Shown: positions 1 through 8,640 of the stretch, one piece after another | How the letters are laid out: every line of letters begins with the position of its first letter | How positions within the stretch are numbered: position 1 is the first letter of the stretch | Source of the DNA: Agrobacterium tumefaciens | Lineage (GTDB): Bacteria; Pseudomonadota; Alphaproteobacteria; Rhizobiales; Rhizobiaceae | NCBI RefSeq assembly: GCF_013337285.1 | Contig: NZ_SUPW01000009.1 | Location: 124,001-188,000 of the forward strand | DNA: 64,000 bases | Reading direction: 5' to 3' | Position numbers and translations under genes: made by a program | The notes under the pieces: model-generated | What the model was told of the DNA's origin: nothing | Databases searched by the model: none | The model's input: only the letters and a program-made list of their open reading frames with translations

Positions 1-425
1 AGGGCGTGAATATCGAACGGCACGGCGTAAAGCTTGCCGTCCTGGGTGGCCGCCTCCACCGGTGCGCTGAAGAAATCTTCCGTCTTCAACCCGGCATCTT
101 CAAGATCCTTCGCGGTGATTTCGCTCAGCACTTTTTCTTCAAGGCCAAGCGGCGCGCGCGACAGGTGATAGGTCATGATATCCGGTCCCGCGCCCACCGC
201 AGAGGCCGTTCGCACCTTGGTGTAAAAGGGAACGCCCCATTCCAGCGTCGTGCCCTTGATCTGGATATCGGGATGTTCCTTGTTGAAGGCCTCGATCAGC
301 GCCTTCATGCGCACGCCGTCACCACCGGCCAGAAAGTCCCACCAGATGATATCCTGTTTCGCAAGCGCCGGCATGGCGGTCAAACCCAGAACCGTGCCGA
401 TAAGCAATGTCTTGATCAATCGCAT
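1..425 (-). CDS. Sugar ABC transporter solute-binding protein (partial)
   Basis: Periplasmic binding component of a carbohydrate ABC importer. Only about the first 141 residues are present; the gene runs off the left edge of the window. The N-terminus has a basic start, a hydrophobic core and a likely signal peptidase site after Ala22 (MPALA/KQ). The mature part opens with a strand typical of family 1 solute-binding proteins (DIIWWDF) and later carries a KLYAVPF motif common in this family. A GGAGG box lies 6 nt before the ATG. It follows the ATPase gene by 72 nt in the same direction as the arabinofuranosidase, so arabinose or arabino-oligosaccharides are the inferred substrate. The permeases are presumably outside the window. 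Confidence 0.85.
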   Translation of the reverse strand, partial: MRLIKTLLIGTVLGLTAMPALAKQDIIWWDFLAGGDGVRMKALIEAFNKEHPDIQIKGTTLEWGVPFYTKVRTASAVGAGPDIMTYHLSRAPLGLEEKVLSEITAKDLEDAGLKTEDFFSAPVEAATQDGKLYAVPFDIHA

Positions 426-497
426 CGTTATTCCTCCCGTTTCTTGAAACACCCCGTCAGGGGATGGTTTGCTGCATCGACAGGCGCCTCCTCGCGC

Positions 498-1571
498 CTA
501 TCGCAACCTTTTGCCGTCGCTATCGAAAACCAGAATCCTGTCGGGCGAGGCGCTGAGCGAGACGGACCGGCCATCCAGCTGCTCCCGGGAGCCCTGCCGC
601 TGCACGACAAGCTCCTTTCCCGCCCCGGTGCGGGTGTAGAGGTAAGACAGATCGCCAAGCTCCTCTGCCACCTCGACGATGACAGGCAAGGCGCCTTCAT
701 CCGTGATCGCCAGATGTTCGGGCCTGATGCCGATCTCGAGCCGCTGGCCGGGCGAAACCGGCTGTGACAACCGCGCTTCGAGAGGCCGCTCGCCGCCTTC
801 GAGCGTCAGCGTCACGCGGCCATCGCGCTGCTCCACCACATCGGCCTGCAGGAAATTCATCGCCGGCGACCCGATGAAGCCCGCCACGAAACGATTGTCG
901 GGATCGTCATAAAGCGTGAGCGGTGCCCCCGCCTGCTGCACGATGCCGCCCTTCAGCACGAAGATCCTGTCGGCAAGCGTCATCGCCTCCACCTGATCAT
1001 GCGTGACATAGATCATGGTCGCGCCGAGCTTGCGGTGAAGCCGTGTCAGTTCCAGCCGCATCTGGACACGCAGTTCCGCGTCCAGATTGGACAGGGGTTC
1101 ATCGAACAGAAAGACCTTCGGCTGTCGCACGATGGCGCGGCCGATGGCCACACGCTGCCTCTGGCCGCCGGAAAGCTGGGAGGGCCTTTTGTGCAGATGT
1201 TCGTCGAGCTGCAGGATACGGGCGGCCTCGCCCACCCTCTCATTCACCTCCGCCTTCGGCCGGCGGGCAAGCCGCAGGCTGAAAGCCATGTTCTCGAACA
1301 CCGTCAGATGCGGATAGAGCGCATAGTTCTGGAAGACCATCGCCACGCCGCGATCCGCCGGTTCGACCGCTGTGACGTCGCGGTCGTCAATGGCGATACG
1401 GCCGCCACTGGTTTCCTCAAGCCCGGCGATCATGCGCAACAGGGTGGATTTTCCGCAACCGGAAGGCCCCACGAACACCGCGAAGCTGCCAGTCGGGATT
1501 TCCATCGAGACGTCCCGGATCGCTGCGAACGATCCGAAGGACTTGGCGATATTGTTGAGACGGACACCCAT
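498..1571 (-). CDS. Sugar ABC transporter ATP-binding protein (MalK/UgpC type)
   Basis: Cytoplasmic ATPase energising a CUT1-type sugar importer. Walker [10 protein letters not shown] is at residues 35-43, the signature LSGGQ at 133-137 and Walker B VFLFDE at 153-158, followed by a THDQVEAM H-loop. The C-terminal ~120 residues form the TOBE/OB regulatory domain (GIRPEHL). At 357 aa the length is normal for the family. It starts 7 nt after the arabinofuranosidase stop and precedes the partial solute-binding protein, which points to one operon. It is the first of three MalK-like ATPases in the window. Confidence 0.93.
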   Translation of the reverse strand: MGVRLNNIAKSFGSFAAIRDVSMEIPTGSFAVFVGPSGCGKSTLLRMIAGLEETSGGRIAIDDRDVTAVEPADRGVAMVFQNYALYPHLTVFENMAFSLRLARRPKAEVNERVGEAARILQLDEHLHKRPSQLSGGQRQRVAIGRAIVRQPKVFLFDEPLSNLDAELRVQMRLELTRLHRKLGATMIYVTHDQVEAMTLADRIFVLKGGIVQQAGAPLTLYDDPDNRFVAGFIGSPAMNFLQADVVEQRDGRVTLTLEGGERPLEARLSQPVSPGQRLEIGIRPEHLAITDEGALPVIVEVAEELGDLSYLYTRTGAGKELVVQRQGSREQLDGRSVSLSASPDRILVFDSDGKRLR

Positions 1572-1578
1572 GACCGCC

Positions 1579-3090
1579 TCACTGAACCTTCAGGCGCAGC
1601 ACATGATAGGACAGCGCCGGCACGGAGCCTTTGAGCGCCCCATCCTCGACGGCGACACCGCTGCCCGGCACCGGCACGACGCGGTCGGGCTGGTCGGGGC
1701 CGTTTCCGACCCGCAGGTCATATCCCGCCATCGCAAGATGCAAGCTGAGCGACGCGGACGAAAAGCCGGTAAGGCTGACATTGAGCTCTGCCGCCTCGGT
1801 GAGATGGCGGTTGAGGACAAACAGCGTCACCACGCCCTCGTTTTCATCGAACACGCCCGCGACATCGAGATATTTGACGTCGTCAGCCGCGTTGCAATCA
1901 TAGGTCGGGCAATCGACCGCGACATTCAGCGCAACACCACGGCCATAAAGCGAGGCGAACTGATAGGGATAATAGATCGTCTGGCGCCAGGCTGGCCCGT
2001 TCTTTTCCGCGCGGATGGGGGCGATGACGTTGACGAGCTGGGCGATGCAGGCGATGCGCACCCGGTCTGAGCGGCGAATAAACTCATTGAGCAGGCCGGC
2101 AACGAAGAGAGCATCCTCGAAATTATAGGTCTCTTCCAGCAGCGCCGGCGCTTCCGGCCAGTCCCAGCTCTTGATGCGTTTGCTGTCGTCTTCACGGATA
2201 TGGTACCAGACGTTCCATTCGTCGAAGCAGATGGAGACATCGTTCTTGGCGCGCTTCTTGGCCTTTACATAGTCGATGACGCCGGCAATCGTCTGGATAT
2301 AACGACCGGTCTCTTCGATCTTGCCGAAATAATTCAGCGTGTCGCGGCTGTTATTGCCGAAATATTTGTGCAGCGAGATATGATCGACATTCTCGTAGCA
2401 TTCTTCCAGCACCTCGCGTTCCCATTCGGGATAGGTCGGCATGCCGTCGTTGGAACTGCCGCAAACAATCGCTTCAATTGTCGGGTCGAAGCCTTTGAAA
2501 GCCTTGGCGGTTTCATTGGCCAGCCGGCCATATTCCACCGCCGTCTTGTGGCCGATCTGCCAGGGGCCGTCCATCTCGTTGCCGAGGCACCACATCTTCA
2601 CGCCATGCGGTTTCTCTGTGCCGTGGCTGCGGCGCAGATCGCTAAGTTCGGTGCCACCAGGAAAATTCACATATTCAAGGAAGTTGCGGGCATCATCCAG
2701 GCCGCGGGAGCCGAGATTGACGGCCAGCATCATCTCGATGCCGGCCATTGAGGCCCAGTCCGCAAATTCGTTGACGCCAATCTGGTTGGTTTCCTTCGAC
2801 CGCCAGGCAAGGTCCAGGCGGATAGGCCGCTTGTCGCGGGGACCAATGCCGTCTTCCCAGCGATAGGCCGATACGAAATTGCCACCGGGATAACGGATGG
2901 CGGGAATTTTCAGGTCCTGCACAAATTTCAGGACATCCCGGCGAAAGCCGTTCTCATCCGCCTGCGGATGGCCAGGCTCGTAAATCCCGCCATAGATCGC
3001 ACGCCCCATATGCTCGATGAAGGCGGAATATAGGCGATCGTCGATACGCCCAATCCGGAAATCCCGGTGGACTGAAACCCGCGCTTTCAT
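1579..3090 (-). CDS. abfA: GH51 alpha-L-arabinofuranosidase
   Basis: Glycoside hydrolase family 51 enzyme, expected to release terminal alpha-L-arabinofuranose from arabinan, arabinoxylan fragments or arabinosides. The TIM barrel carries the acid/base motif GNEMDG (Glu172) and the nucleophile motif FDEWNVW (Glu291). The N-terminal IEHMGRAIYGGIYEPGH is typical of GH51, and the C-terminus is a beta domain. No signal peptide is visible, so it probably acts in the cytoplasm on imported oligosaccharides. At 503 aa it has the usual length. It heads an operon with an ABC transporter and sits behind a palindrome that is probably the operator of the adjacent ArsR-type gene. Confidence 0.93.
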   Translation of the reverse strand: MKARVSVHRDFRIGRIDDRLYSAFIEHMGRAIYGGIYEPGHPQADENGFRRDVLKFVQDLKIPAIRYPGGNFVSAYRWEDGIGPRDKRPIRLDLAWRSKETNQIGVNEFADWASMAGIEMMLAVNLGSRGLDDARNFLEYVNFPGGTELSDLRRSHGTEKPHGVKMWCLGNEMDGPWQIGHKTAVEYGRLANETAKAFKGFDPTIEAIVCGSSNDGMPTYPEWEREVLEECYENVDHISLHKYFGNNSRDTLNYFGKIEETGRYIQTIAGVIDYVKAKKRAKNDVSICFDEWNVWYHIREDDSKRIKSWDWPEAPALLEETYNFEDALFVAGLLNEFIRRSDRVRIACIAQLVNVIAPIRAEKNGPAWRQTIYYPYQFASLYGRGVALNVAVDCPTYDCNAADDVKYLDVAGVFDENEGVVTLFVLNRHLTEAAELNVSLTGFSSASLSLHLAMAGYDLRVGNGPDQPDRVVPVPGSGVAVEDGALKGSVPALSYHVLRLKVQ

Positions 3091-3120
3091 AGGCTCTCCT
3101 CCCTGCGCATTTATATCTTA

Positions 3121-3142
3121 AAATATGGTATGAACCATATTT
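3121..3142. promoter_or_regulatory. Candidate operator upstream of the arabinofuranosidase gene
   Basis: A perfect 9-bp inverted repeat, AAATATGGT-atga-ACCATATTT, lies 31 bp before the abfA start in an AT-rich stretch between abfA and the ArsR-type gene. A dyad this size suits a winged-helix dimer. Binding by the neighbouring ArsR-type protein is inferred from position only. Confidence 0.55.
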
Positions 3143-3211
3143 GATAATATAGTTGCCGAGGGAATCCGCGCCTGTCAACCGCGAAAATCATACTTTTAAA
3201 ATTTGAAATGC

Positions 3212-4141
3212 TCAGTCTGCCGTGCGCAGGCGCAGGACGATGTCCTGATCGTAATTTCCGAAACCCCGGCCGAAGATATTCAGCCCGCCCGGATGTTTCG
3301 CGTCGGCCTTGACCTCGATGCGCAGCCGGATGGAACGATGGCTCACCAGATCGATATCCTCAAGCGTCACATCCGAGATGCGGGTGCCGTCGACATAGGT
3401 TCCCTGCGCGGTGATGCGCCAGGTTTTGAGCATGCCATATTGGGAACCGGAGAGTTTCCACCAATCGGGCGTATACACACCCCGCTTGTCACCGAAGTCA
3501 CCCGGCGAGGTCCACACGCCGATTTCCCTGCCATTGACGGAGAGGGTTATGTCCGATGGCCAGTTGCTGTGCGTTCCCGGCACCTCGGAACTGACCTCCA
3601 TCGAAAACTCGATTTCCTCGACGTTTCGGCCTTGAATCTTGGCATTATTGGGGAATTGATATTCCACGAAGCCCGACGTCAACCATAAGAGCGCCGTCTT
3701 CATACGATCAGGGTCCATGAACGTATCGGGCACATCGAGAAGCCCGATAATACCATCAGGCGAACAGATGCCGCAGGGTGCCGTTACCGAACTCTGCGTA
3801 TAGAGACCAAGCGGCATGGCCACCGCAATGTAATTGGAGGCGGCCGGCGTCTCGGGTTTTCGGAACGATACGATGAGTTCATCGCAGGTGGCGAAGCAGA
3901 TTTTCTGGCTGCCCTTGCGCGCCTTGCGCGTCTCGGTTCGCAGCAACCCGGCTTCTTCAAGAACCGCCACGCCGGCGGAAACGGTGGACTGGGGTAACTC
4001 CAGTCGCTGCGCGATCTCGTTGACATTCAGACCGCTCGTCTCATGCAGCAGCTTCAATATCTGCACGCGGATCAACGATGCGGCCGCTTTCAGGACATCG
4101 AATTCTTTTTCAGCATCAACCAGGAGGAAATTGGGGGCCAT
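3212..4141 (-). CDS. ArsR-type HTH regulator with large C-terminal sensor domain
   Basis: Probable transcriptional regulator of the arabinofuranosidase/ABC operon. Residues ~15-75 form an ArsR/MarR-like winged helix (LIRVQILKLLHETSGLNVNE, then LPQSTVSAGVAVLEEAGLL). The following ~230 residues are a beta-rich domain I cannot assign (features include CGICSPDG, WPSDITLSVNGREIGVW and GVYTPDWW); it may be a lectin-like sugar sensor. Classic ArsR proteins are only ~100 aa and sense metals, so this 309-aa form is a different architecture. It is transcribed in the same direction as abfA, 121 nt upstream, and follows the orphan SBP gene after a strong terminator. Confidence 0.8.
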   Translation of the reverse strand: MAPNFLLVDAEKEFDVLKAAASLIRVQILKLLHETSGLNVNEIAQRLELPQSTVSAGVAVLEEAGLLRTETRKARKGSQKICFATCDELIVSFRKPETPAASNYIAVAMPLGLYTQSSVTAPCGICSPDGIIGLLDVPDTFMDPDRMKTALLWLTSGFVEYQFPNNAKIQGRNVEEIEFSMEVSSEVPGTHSNWPSDITLSVNGREIGVWTSPGDFGDKRGVYTPDWWKLSGSQYGMLKTWRITAQGTYVDGTRISDVTLEDIDLVSHRSIRLRIEVKADAKHPGGLNIFGRGFGNYDQDIVLRLRTAD

Positions 4142-4248
4142 TCTCTAATCTTCAGATTTATCGATCCAGATCAGGATTTCTGGCTTAAATACCCTATACT
4201 TGTCCAGTGTTGTTTATCGTTCAGGCATATCTGAAGGTTAAAGGCATG

Positions 4249-4291
4249 AAAAAGGCATCGCCACGCAGCTTTGAGGCCACGTGGCGATGCC
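4249..4291 (-). terminator. Rho-independent terminator of the orphan SBP gene
   Basis: A perfect 12-bp stem (GGCATCGCCACG at 4254-4265 pairing with 4280-4291) with a 14-nt loop starts 10 nt after the SBP stop. On the minus strand it is followed by five T residues. It separates the SBP gene from the downstream ArsR-type gene. Confidence 0.85.
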
Positions 4292-4301
4292 CCTTTTGTC
4301 G

Positions 4302-5594
4302 TCAACCGCGCTTGCGCAGGGTCCGCGTGCCGGTGTCGACAAGATTCTGCGCCGCTTCATCCACGCTGGCGCGGCCAAAGGCGAGTGAGTCGGCGATGGG
4401 GCGCATCACACCACGGTCGAACTCGTTGGCTCCGATCGGGGCGGGTTCCGGATAGGCATCGGTCTTTCCGGACAGGCTTTCGATGTAGTCCACCGTCTTT
4501 CGCTCGGTATCGTTGAGGCTCGGCAACACCGCCTCACGCACCTTCTTCGCCGGCGGCACGCCGCGTTCCACGCCGAGAACCTTGCCGGCTTCCAGATCGT
4601 TGACGAAGAAGTTGATGAACTTCGCCGCCGCTTCCGGATTGGTCGAGGTGGACGATATGCACCAGATAAGCCCCGGCCGGTAATAATGCCCGGTCGGCTT
4701 GCCAGCCCCCTCACCCGGCAGCATGCCGATGGACAGCGTTTTCTTGTTGAGCGCCTGATAACCCACAAGCTGGTTGGAATAGGCAAAACCCGTGGCGGAA
4801 TTGCCCAGCGTCAAGGCGTTGGATTCGATGGTATTGTCATCACGCGTCTGAATATCGGCGGAAACGCAGAGCTTTTCCTCGCGCAGCTTTTCCCAATAGG
4901 CGAACCATTCCTTGGCGTCTTCCTTGTTGAAGCCGATGGTGCCATCCTGAAACAGCAGCTTGCCGCGCTGGCGAAGCCAGACATCGAAGACATAATGATA
5001 ACGCGCACCATAGGGAATGGCCCAATAATTGCGCCGCGCCGGACCGTTTTTCTTGAAATCGCGCGCTAGTTCCGCCAGCGCCGTCCAGGTGATCTGCCCT
5101 TCCGGCATGGAAACGCCGGCTTCCTTCAGCGCTTCGGCATCATACATCATGCAGAAGGAGTTCAGCCCGAGACCGACGCCGTAGAGCTTGCCGTCAATGC
5201 GGCACAGATCGATCTCGCTTTTGCCGAAGTTGGAAAGATCAAGCGACGAACCGACGAACTTGTCCAGTTCCATGCAGGCGCCACGGCCGGAATAATCGGC
5301 GATGGTGGATGGTTCCAACTGGAAGATATCGGCGACATTGCGTCCGGCCATTGAGGTCGCAAGCTTGGTCCAATAGTCGGAGCCGGCGATCATTTCGCCG
5401 CTGACCACCGTCTGCGGATCGGCCTTCTGGTAAAGGGCGATCACATCATTGGTGCGTTTGTTGCGATCGGCTGATCCCCACCACACGCAACGAAGCCGGG
5501 TCTCTGCCGCCAGCGCGCGAAAACCGCCCGCCGCGACCCCAAGACCGGCCAGCGCCGCCGTCACCAAAAATCCACGTCTATCGATAGTTTGCAT
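4302..5594 (-). CDS. Orphan sugar ABC solute-binding protein with Tat signal
   Basis: Family 1 extracellular solute-binding protein, 430 aa. The N-terminus DRRGFLVTAALAGLGVAAGGFRALA looks like a twin-arginine signal, so it is probably exported folded. It is clearly paralogous to the SBP at 13586-14875: both share WWGS, DYW, AGRN, a KLYG loop, SNQ-VGYQ-LNK and VLGVERGVP in the same order. No permease or ATPase gene adjoins it. It is divergent from a LacI regulator and may share the importer encoded at 10607-13579. The ligand is unknown; the linked DUF2264 operon suggests an oligosaccharide. Confidence 0.9.
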   Translation of the reverse strand: MQTIDRRGFLVTAALAGLGVAAGGFRALAAETRLRCVWWGSADRNKRTNDVIALYQKADPQTVVSGEMIAGSDYWTKLATSMAGRNVADIFQLEPSTIADYSGRGACMELDKFVGSSLDLSNFGKSEIDLCRIDGKLYGVGLGLNSFCMMYDAEALKEAGVSMPEGQITWTALAELARDFKKNGPARRNYWAIPYGARYHYVFDVWLRQRGKLLFQDGTIGFNKEDAKEWFAYWEKLREEKLCVSADIQTRDDNTIESNALTLGNSATGFAYSNQLVGYQALNKKTLSIGMLPGEGAGKPTGHYYRPGLIWCISSTSTNPEAAAKFINFFVNDLEAGKVLGVERGVPPAKKVREAVLPSLNDTERKTVDYIESLSGKTDAYPEPAPIGANEFDRGVMRPIADSLAFGRASVDEAAQNLVDTGTRTLRKRG

Positions 5595-5610
5595 CTGCTC
5601 CTCCCGCGTT

Positions 5611-5662
5611 TTGCAAATTTTTCACTGACTACTTAATTCTTGCAAATTTTCTGTATTTGCAA
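5611..5662. promoter_or_regulatory. Candidate LacI operators in the SBP/LacI divergent promoter
   Basis: The 111-bp intergenic region holds a perfect 8-bp inverted repeat, TTGCAAAT (5640-5647) and ATTTGCAA (5655-5662) with a 7-nt spacer. An extra direct copy TTGCAAAT lies at 5611-5618 and partial copies near 5665 and 5686. Repeated dyad half-sites between divergent genes suit control by the LacI protein encoded next door. Confidence 0.5.
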
Positions 5663-5705
5663 TATTTGCATCATATTAGATTTTTTTGCAAGCGCAGGAG
5701 ACGAC

Positions 5706-6770
5706 ATGAACGATACGCCCGACATCAGCCGCCCGCGCCAGTCGGATATCGCCCAGCGCGCCGGCGTCTCCATCAGCACCGTCTCTCGTGTTCTCGCCGG
5801 GGAAAAAGGCATCAGCGCTTCGATCCAGACCAAGGTTTTGGGGGTTGCGGCGGAACTTGGTTATCCGCTGCGACCGGTCACCAGCCAGACTGGCGGCGTG
5901 CCGCTGGAGGGCAAAAAGGTTCTCGCCCTGATGTCCGCCGAACGGGCAACCGGCGATATCGGCGCTTTTTATCACGACATTTTCGACATGCTGCGCAACC
6001 TCGCCCAGACGGACGGATTTGAACTCGATATCCGGCTGCTGCACCAGAAACAGGTGGATGACGCCCTGACGCAGCGGGTCTGCGAGGCGGACGGCCTTCT
6101 TGCTATCGGTCTCGACCCCGAAGAGGAGATCATCCATCGCATTACCCAGGGTGTGCTGCAGCCGGTTCTGGTCAACAGCGCCGACCCGTCGATGACGCTG
6201 GATTGCGTTTCGCCCTCCAACTTTTACGGCGGCGCGATGGCGGCGCGGCGGCTTCTGGAACTCGGCCACCGCAAGGTCGCCTATATCGGCCCGCACCACC
6301 GCCACACCATACGCGAGCGCATGCGCGGCTTCCGCCACACCATCCTCGAACAGGAGGGAACCATTTATGAGGAATTCCTGCTGACGACGGTGGATAGCGG
6401 CTTTGGACAAGCGGGCGATGCGGTTCGCCAGCTACTGGCCAAAAACCCTGACCTGACAGGCATTTTCTGCATGAATGATGCCATTGCGCTCGGCGCGCTG
6501 GGGGCAGCGCAGGAGCTTGGTCTTGCCGTTCCGGATGATCTTTCCATCATCGGCTTCGATGACCTGCCCTTTGCCGAACTCTCCACCCCGCGCCTCAGCA
6601 CCATCCGCGTCGACCGCCGTGAAATCGCCCGCGAGGCGGTGGAACTGATGCGCCGCCGGCTGACGGAGCCTTCCGCCAATGCCCGGCAGGTTCAGCTGGG
6701 CGTGCAGCTGGTGGAAGGACAGACCGCCGGACAGGCGAAAAAGACGGGAAAGGCGATACGTCATGCATGA
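5706..6770 (+). CDS. LacI-family transcriptional regulator
   Basis: Sugar-responsive repressor or activator. The N-terminal HTH (SDIAQRAGVSISTVSRVLAG, residues ~13-32) is followed by a periplasmic-binding-protein-like effector domain with the family motifs FYGG, ELGHRKVAYIG and IFCMNDAIALGAL. The start chosen has an AGGAG box 6 nt upstream; a longer reading with an in-frame ATG at 5640 would add an atypical 22-residue hydrophobic tail. It is 354 aa, first gene of a four-gene operon, and its stop overlaps the DUF2264 start. It probably controls both this operon and the divergent SBP. Confidence 0.92.
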   Translation: MNDTPDISRPRQSDIAQRAGVSISTVSRVLAGEKGISASIQTKVLGVAAELGYPLRPVTSQTGGVPLEGKKVLALMSAERATGDIGAFYHDIFDMLRNLAQTDGFELDIRLLHQKQVDDALTQRVCEADGLLAIGLDPEEEIIHRITQGVLQPVLVNSADPSMTLDCVSPSNFYGGAMAARRLLELGHRKVAYIGPHHRHTIRERMRGFRHTILEQEGTIYEEFLLTTVDSGFGQAGDAVRQLLAKNPDLTGIFCMNDAIALGALGAAQELGLAVPDDLSIIGFDDLPFAELSTPRLSTIRVDRREIAREAVELMRRRLTEPSANARQVQLGVQLVEGQTAGQAKKTGKAIRHA

Positions 6771-8640
6771 TGCGGCAAACAATGATCCGATGACCCGTTT
6801 CAATCCGCTCTACGGCAATCCGCTTAAAACCCGCGCCGATGTCAGAAAGGCGCTGGATGACAGTTTCGCACCGCTCCTGCCCTATTTTTCAGAGAGCGGC
6901 GCAAGGGTGACGCTCAGCGGCACTGCCGCGCATTTTGACCGGGCGGCGGCAGATCTGGAGGGATTTGCCCGGCCGCTCTGGGGCATCGCGCCGCTGGCGC
7001 TCAGTGGCGATACGTTCGACCATTGGCCGCTTCTGGCAAAAGGCATCGCCAACGGCACCGATCCCGCCCATCCCGATTATTGGGGCGACGTGCGCCAGAA
7101 GGATCAGCGGCTGGTGGAACTTGCAGCTCTGGGCTTCGCGCTTCGGCTTGCGCCACAACATCTTTGGGAACCCCTCTCCGACGCGCAGAAGGACAATGTC
7201 CGCCGCTATCTGCTCACCGCCCGCGAGCGCAATTATGCCGATAATAACTGGAAGTTCTTCCGGGTGATGGTCGACATGGCGCTCGATCATCTGGGCATAG
7301 ATTTCGATCGCAGCCTGACGGACACCTTCCAGGCGGAGCTGGACGGCTTCTACATTGCCGATGGCTGGTATCGTGACGGCGATTATCGCCGCATCGACCA
7401 CTATATCGCCTTCGCCATGCATTTTTACGGCCTGATCTACGCGAAACTCAGCAAGCCTGATGATGCTTATGCCGAACGTTACCGTGAACGCGCCCGCCTG
7501 TTTGCCGGCGATTTTGCCAGCTGGTTCGATGAGGATGGCGGCGCGCTCGCCTTCGGCCGGTCCATGACCTATCGTTTCGCCTGTGGTGGCTTCTGGGCCG
7601 GCCTTGCCTTTGCCGATGAAGAAGCCCTGCCCTGGGGCGAGATCAAGGGGCTTTATCTGCAGCATCTGCGCTGGTGGGCGCAAAAGCCGATCGCCGACCG
7701 CGACGGCGTTCTCTCCATCGGTTACGCCTACCCGCAGCTGACCATGTCGGAAAGCTATAATTCGGCCGGTTCGCCCTATTGGGCCTTCAAGGCCTTCCTG
7801 CCGCTCGCCTTGCCGGAAAGCCACCCCTTCTGGCAGGCGGAAGAAAAGCTGCCCGAAACCTCCACCAAACCACGGCCGCTCATTCATCCCGGCATGGTGA
7901 TGATGCGGACCAAAGGCAACGTAACGGCACTTTCCAGCGGACAGGAAACCCTCTCCATGCGCGGCGGGTCGGAGAAATATGCCAAATTCGCCTATTCCTC
8001 GCGCTATGGTTTTGGTGTGGAAGTGGATGAGCGCGGCTTCAAGACCAATGGTTTTGACAATATGCTGGCCTTCTCTGATGACGGCCTGCATTACCGCGTG
8101 CGCGAAACCAACGAAAAGGTTCTGCTGGCCGGGGACAATCTGCGGGCGACATGGAGACCGTTCCCCGATGTCGCGGTTGAAACGACGCTGGTTGCCGCCG
8201 GCGACTGGCACATCCGGCTGCACCGGATCACCACCGCCCGGCCGCTTTCGGTCACCGAAGGCGGCTTCGCCATCCATCGGAATGACGGCGACAGCGATGC
8301 CGTAACCGAGACGGCCGGCCATGCATCGGCGGATTGCGGCACCGACATTTCCGCGATCATCGATCTCGGCTCTGTCATATCCCGCCAAGGCGTCGCACTG
8401 AAGGCGCTGCCCAATACCAACCTCGTCAATGCCAAAACCACGGTGCCGCAATTGCGCGGTGATATTCCAGCCGGCGAAACTCTGCTTGCCTGCGCCGTCT
8501 TCGCGGGATTGACCGGGCCTGAAAGCAAAAACGCCCTGGCAGCTGTTCCGGCACTTCCGGACATCAGGGCGCTCGACCGCCTGTTTGCGGAACGCGGCGT
8601 CCCGGTCAGCAGCATGGCGGCGACGGGAGAGCCACGATGA
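6763..8640 (+). CDS. DUF2264 domain protein
   Basis: Protein of 625 aa matching, by recall, the DUF2264 family: an N-terminal helical region rich in aromatic and acidic residues (LWGIAPLAL, HPDYWG, ADNNWKFFRVMVDMAL, DGWYRDGD, DHYIAFAMHFYG) resembling an alpha/alpha barrel, then a C-terminal beta-rich region from about residue 390. That fold combination resembles polysaccharide lyases and GH88/GH105-type hydrolases, so action on an oligosaccharide is inferred but not shown. No signal peptide is present. The start overlaps the LacI stop by 8 nt and its stop overlaps the next start (ATGA), showing translational coupling. The exact reaction is unknown. Confidence 0.8.
   Translation: MHDAANNDPMTRFNPLYGNPLKTRADVRKALDDSFAPLLPYFSESGARVTLSGTAAHFDRAAADLEGFARPLWGIAPLALSGDTFDHWPLLAKGIANGTDPAHPDYWGDVRQKDQRLVELAALGFALRLAPQHLWEPLSDAQKDNVRRYLLTARERNYADNNWKFFRVMVDMALDHLGIDFDRSLTDTFQAELDGFYIADGWYRDGDYRRIDHYIAFAMHFYGLIYAKLSKPDDAYAERYRERARLFAGDFASWFDEDGGALAFGRSMTYRFACGGFWAGLAFADEEALPWGEIKGLYLQHLRWWAQKPIADRDGVLSIGYAYPQLTMSESYNSAGSPYWAFKAFLPLALPESHPFWQAEEKLPETSTKPRPLIHPGMVMMRTKGNVTALSSGQETLSMRGGSEKYAKFAYSSRYGFGVEVDERGFKTNGFDNMLAFSDDGLHYRVRETNEKVLLAGDNLRATWRPFPDVAVETTLVAAGDWHIRLHRITTARPLSVTEGGFAIHRNDGDSDAVTETAGHASADCGTDISAIIDLGSVISRQGVALKALPNTNLVNAKTTVPQLRGDIPAGETLLACAVFAGLTGPESKNALAAVPALPDIRALDRLFAERGVPVSSMAATGEPR

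Noticed and set aside
5611-5695. Short TTGCAA repeats as a CRISPR-like or tandem array
   Set aside because: Irregular spacing and dyad symmetry fit operator half-sites in a promoter better.
6889-8451. 520-aa open frame on the minus strand
   Set aside because: It lies antisense inside the DUF2264 gene, has no ribosome site, and its composition (Gly/Ala/Arg/His-rich) is that of a reverse frame of high-GC coding DNA.
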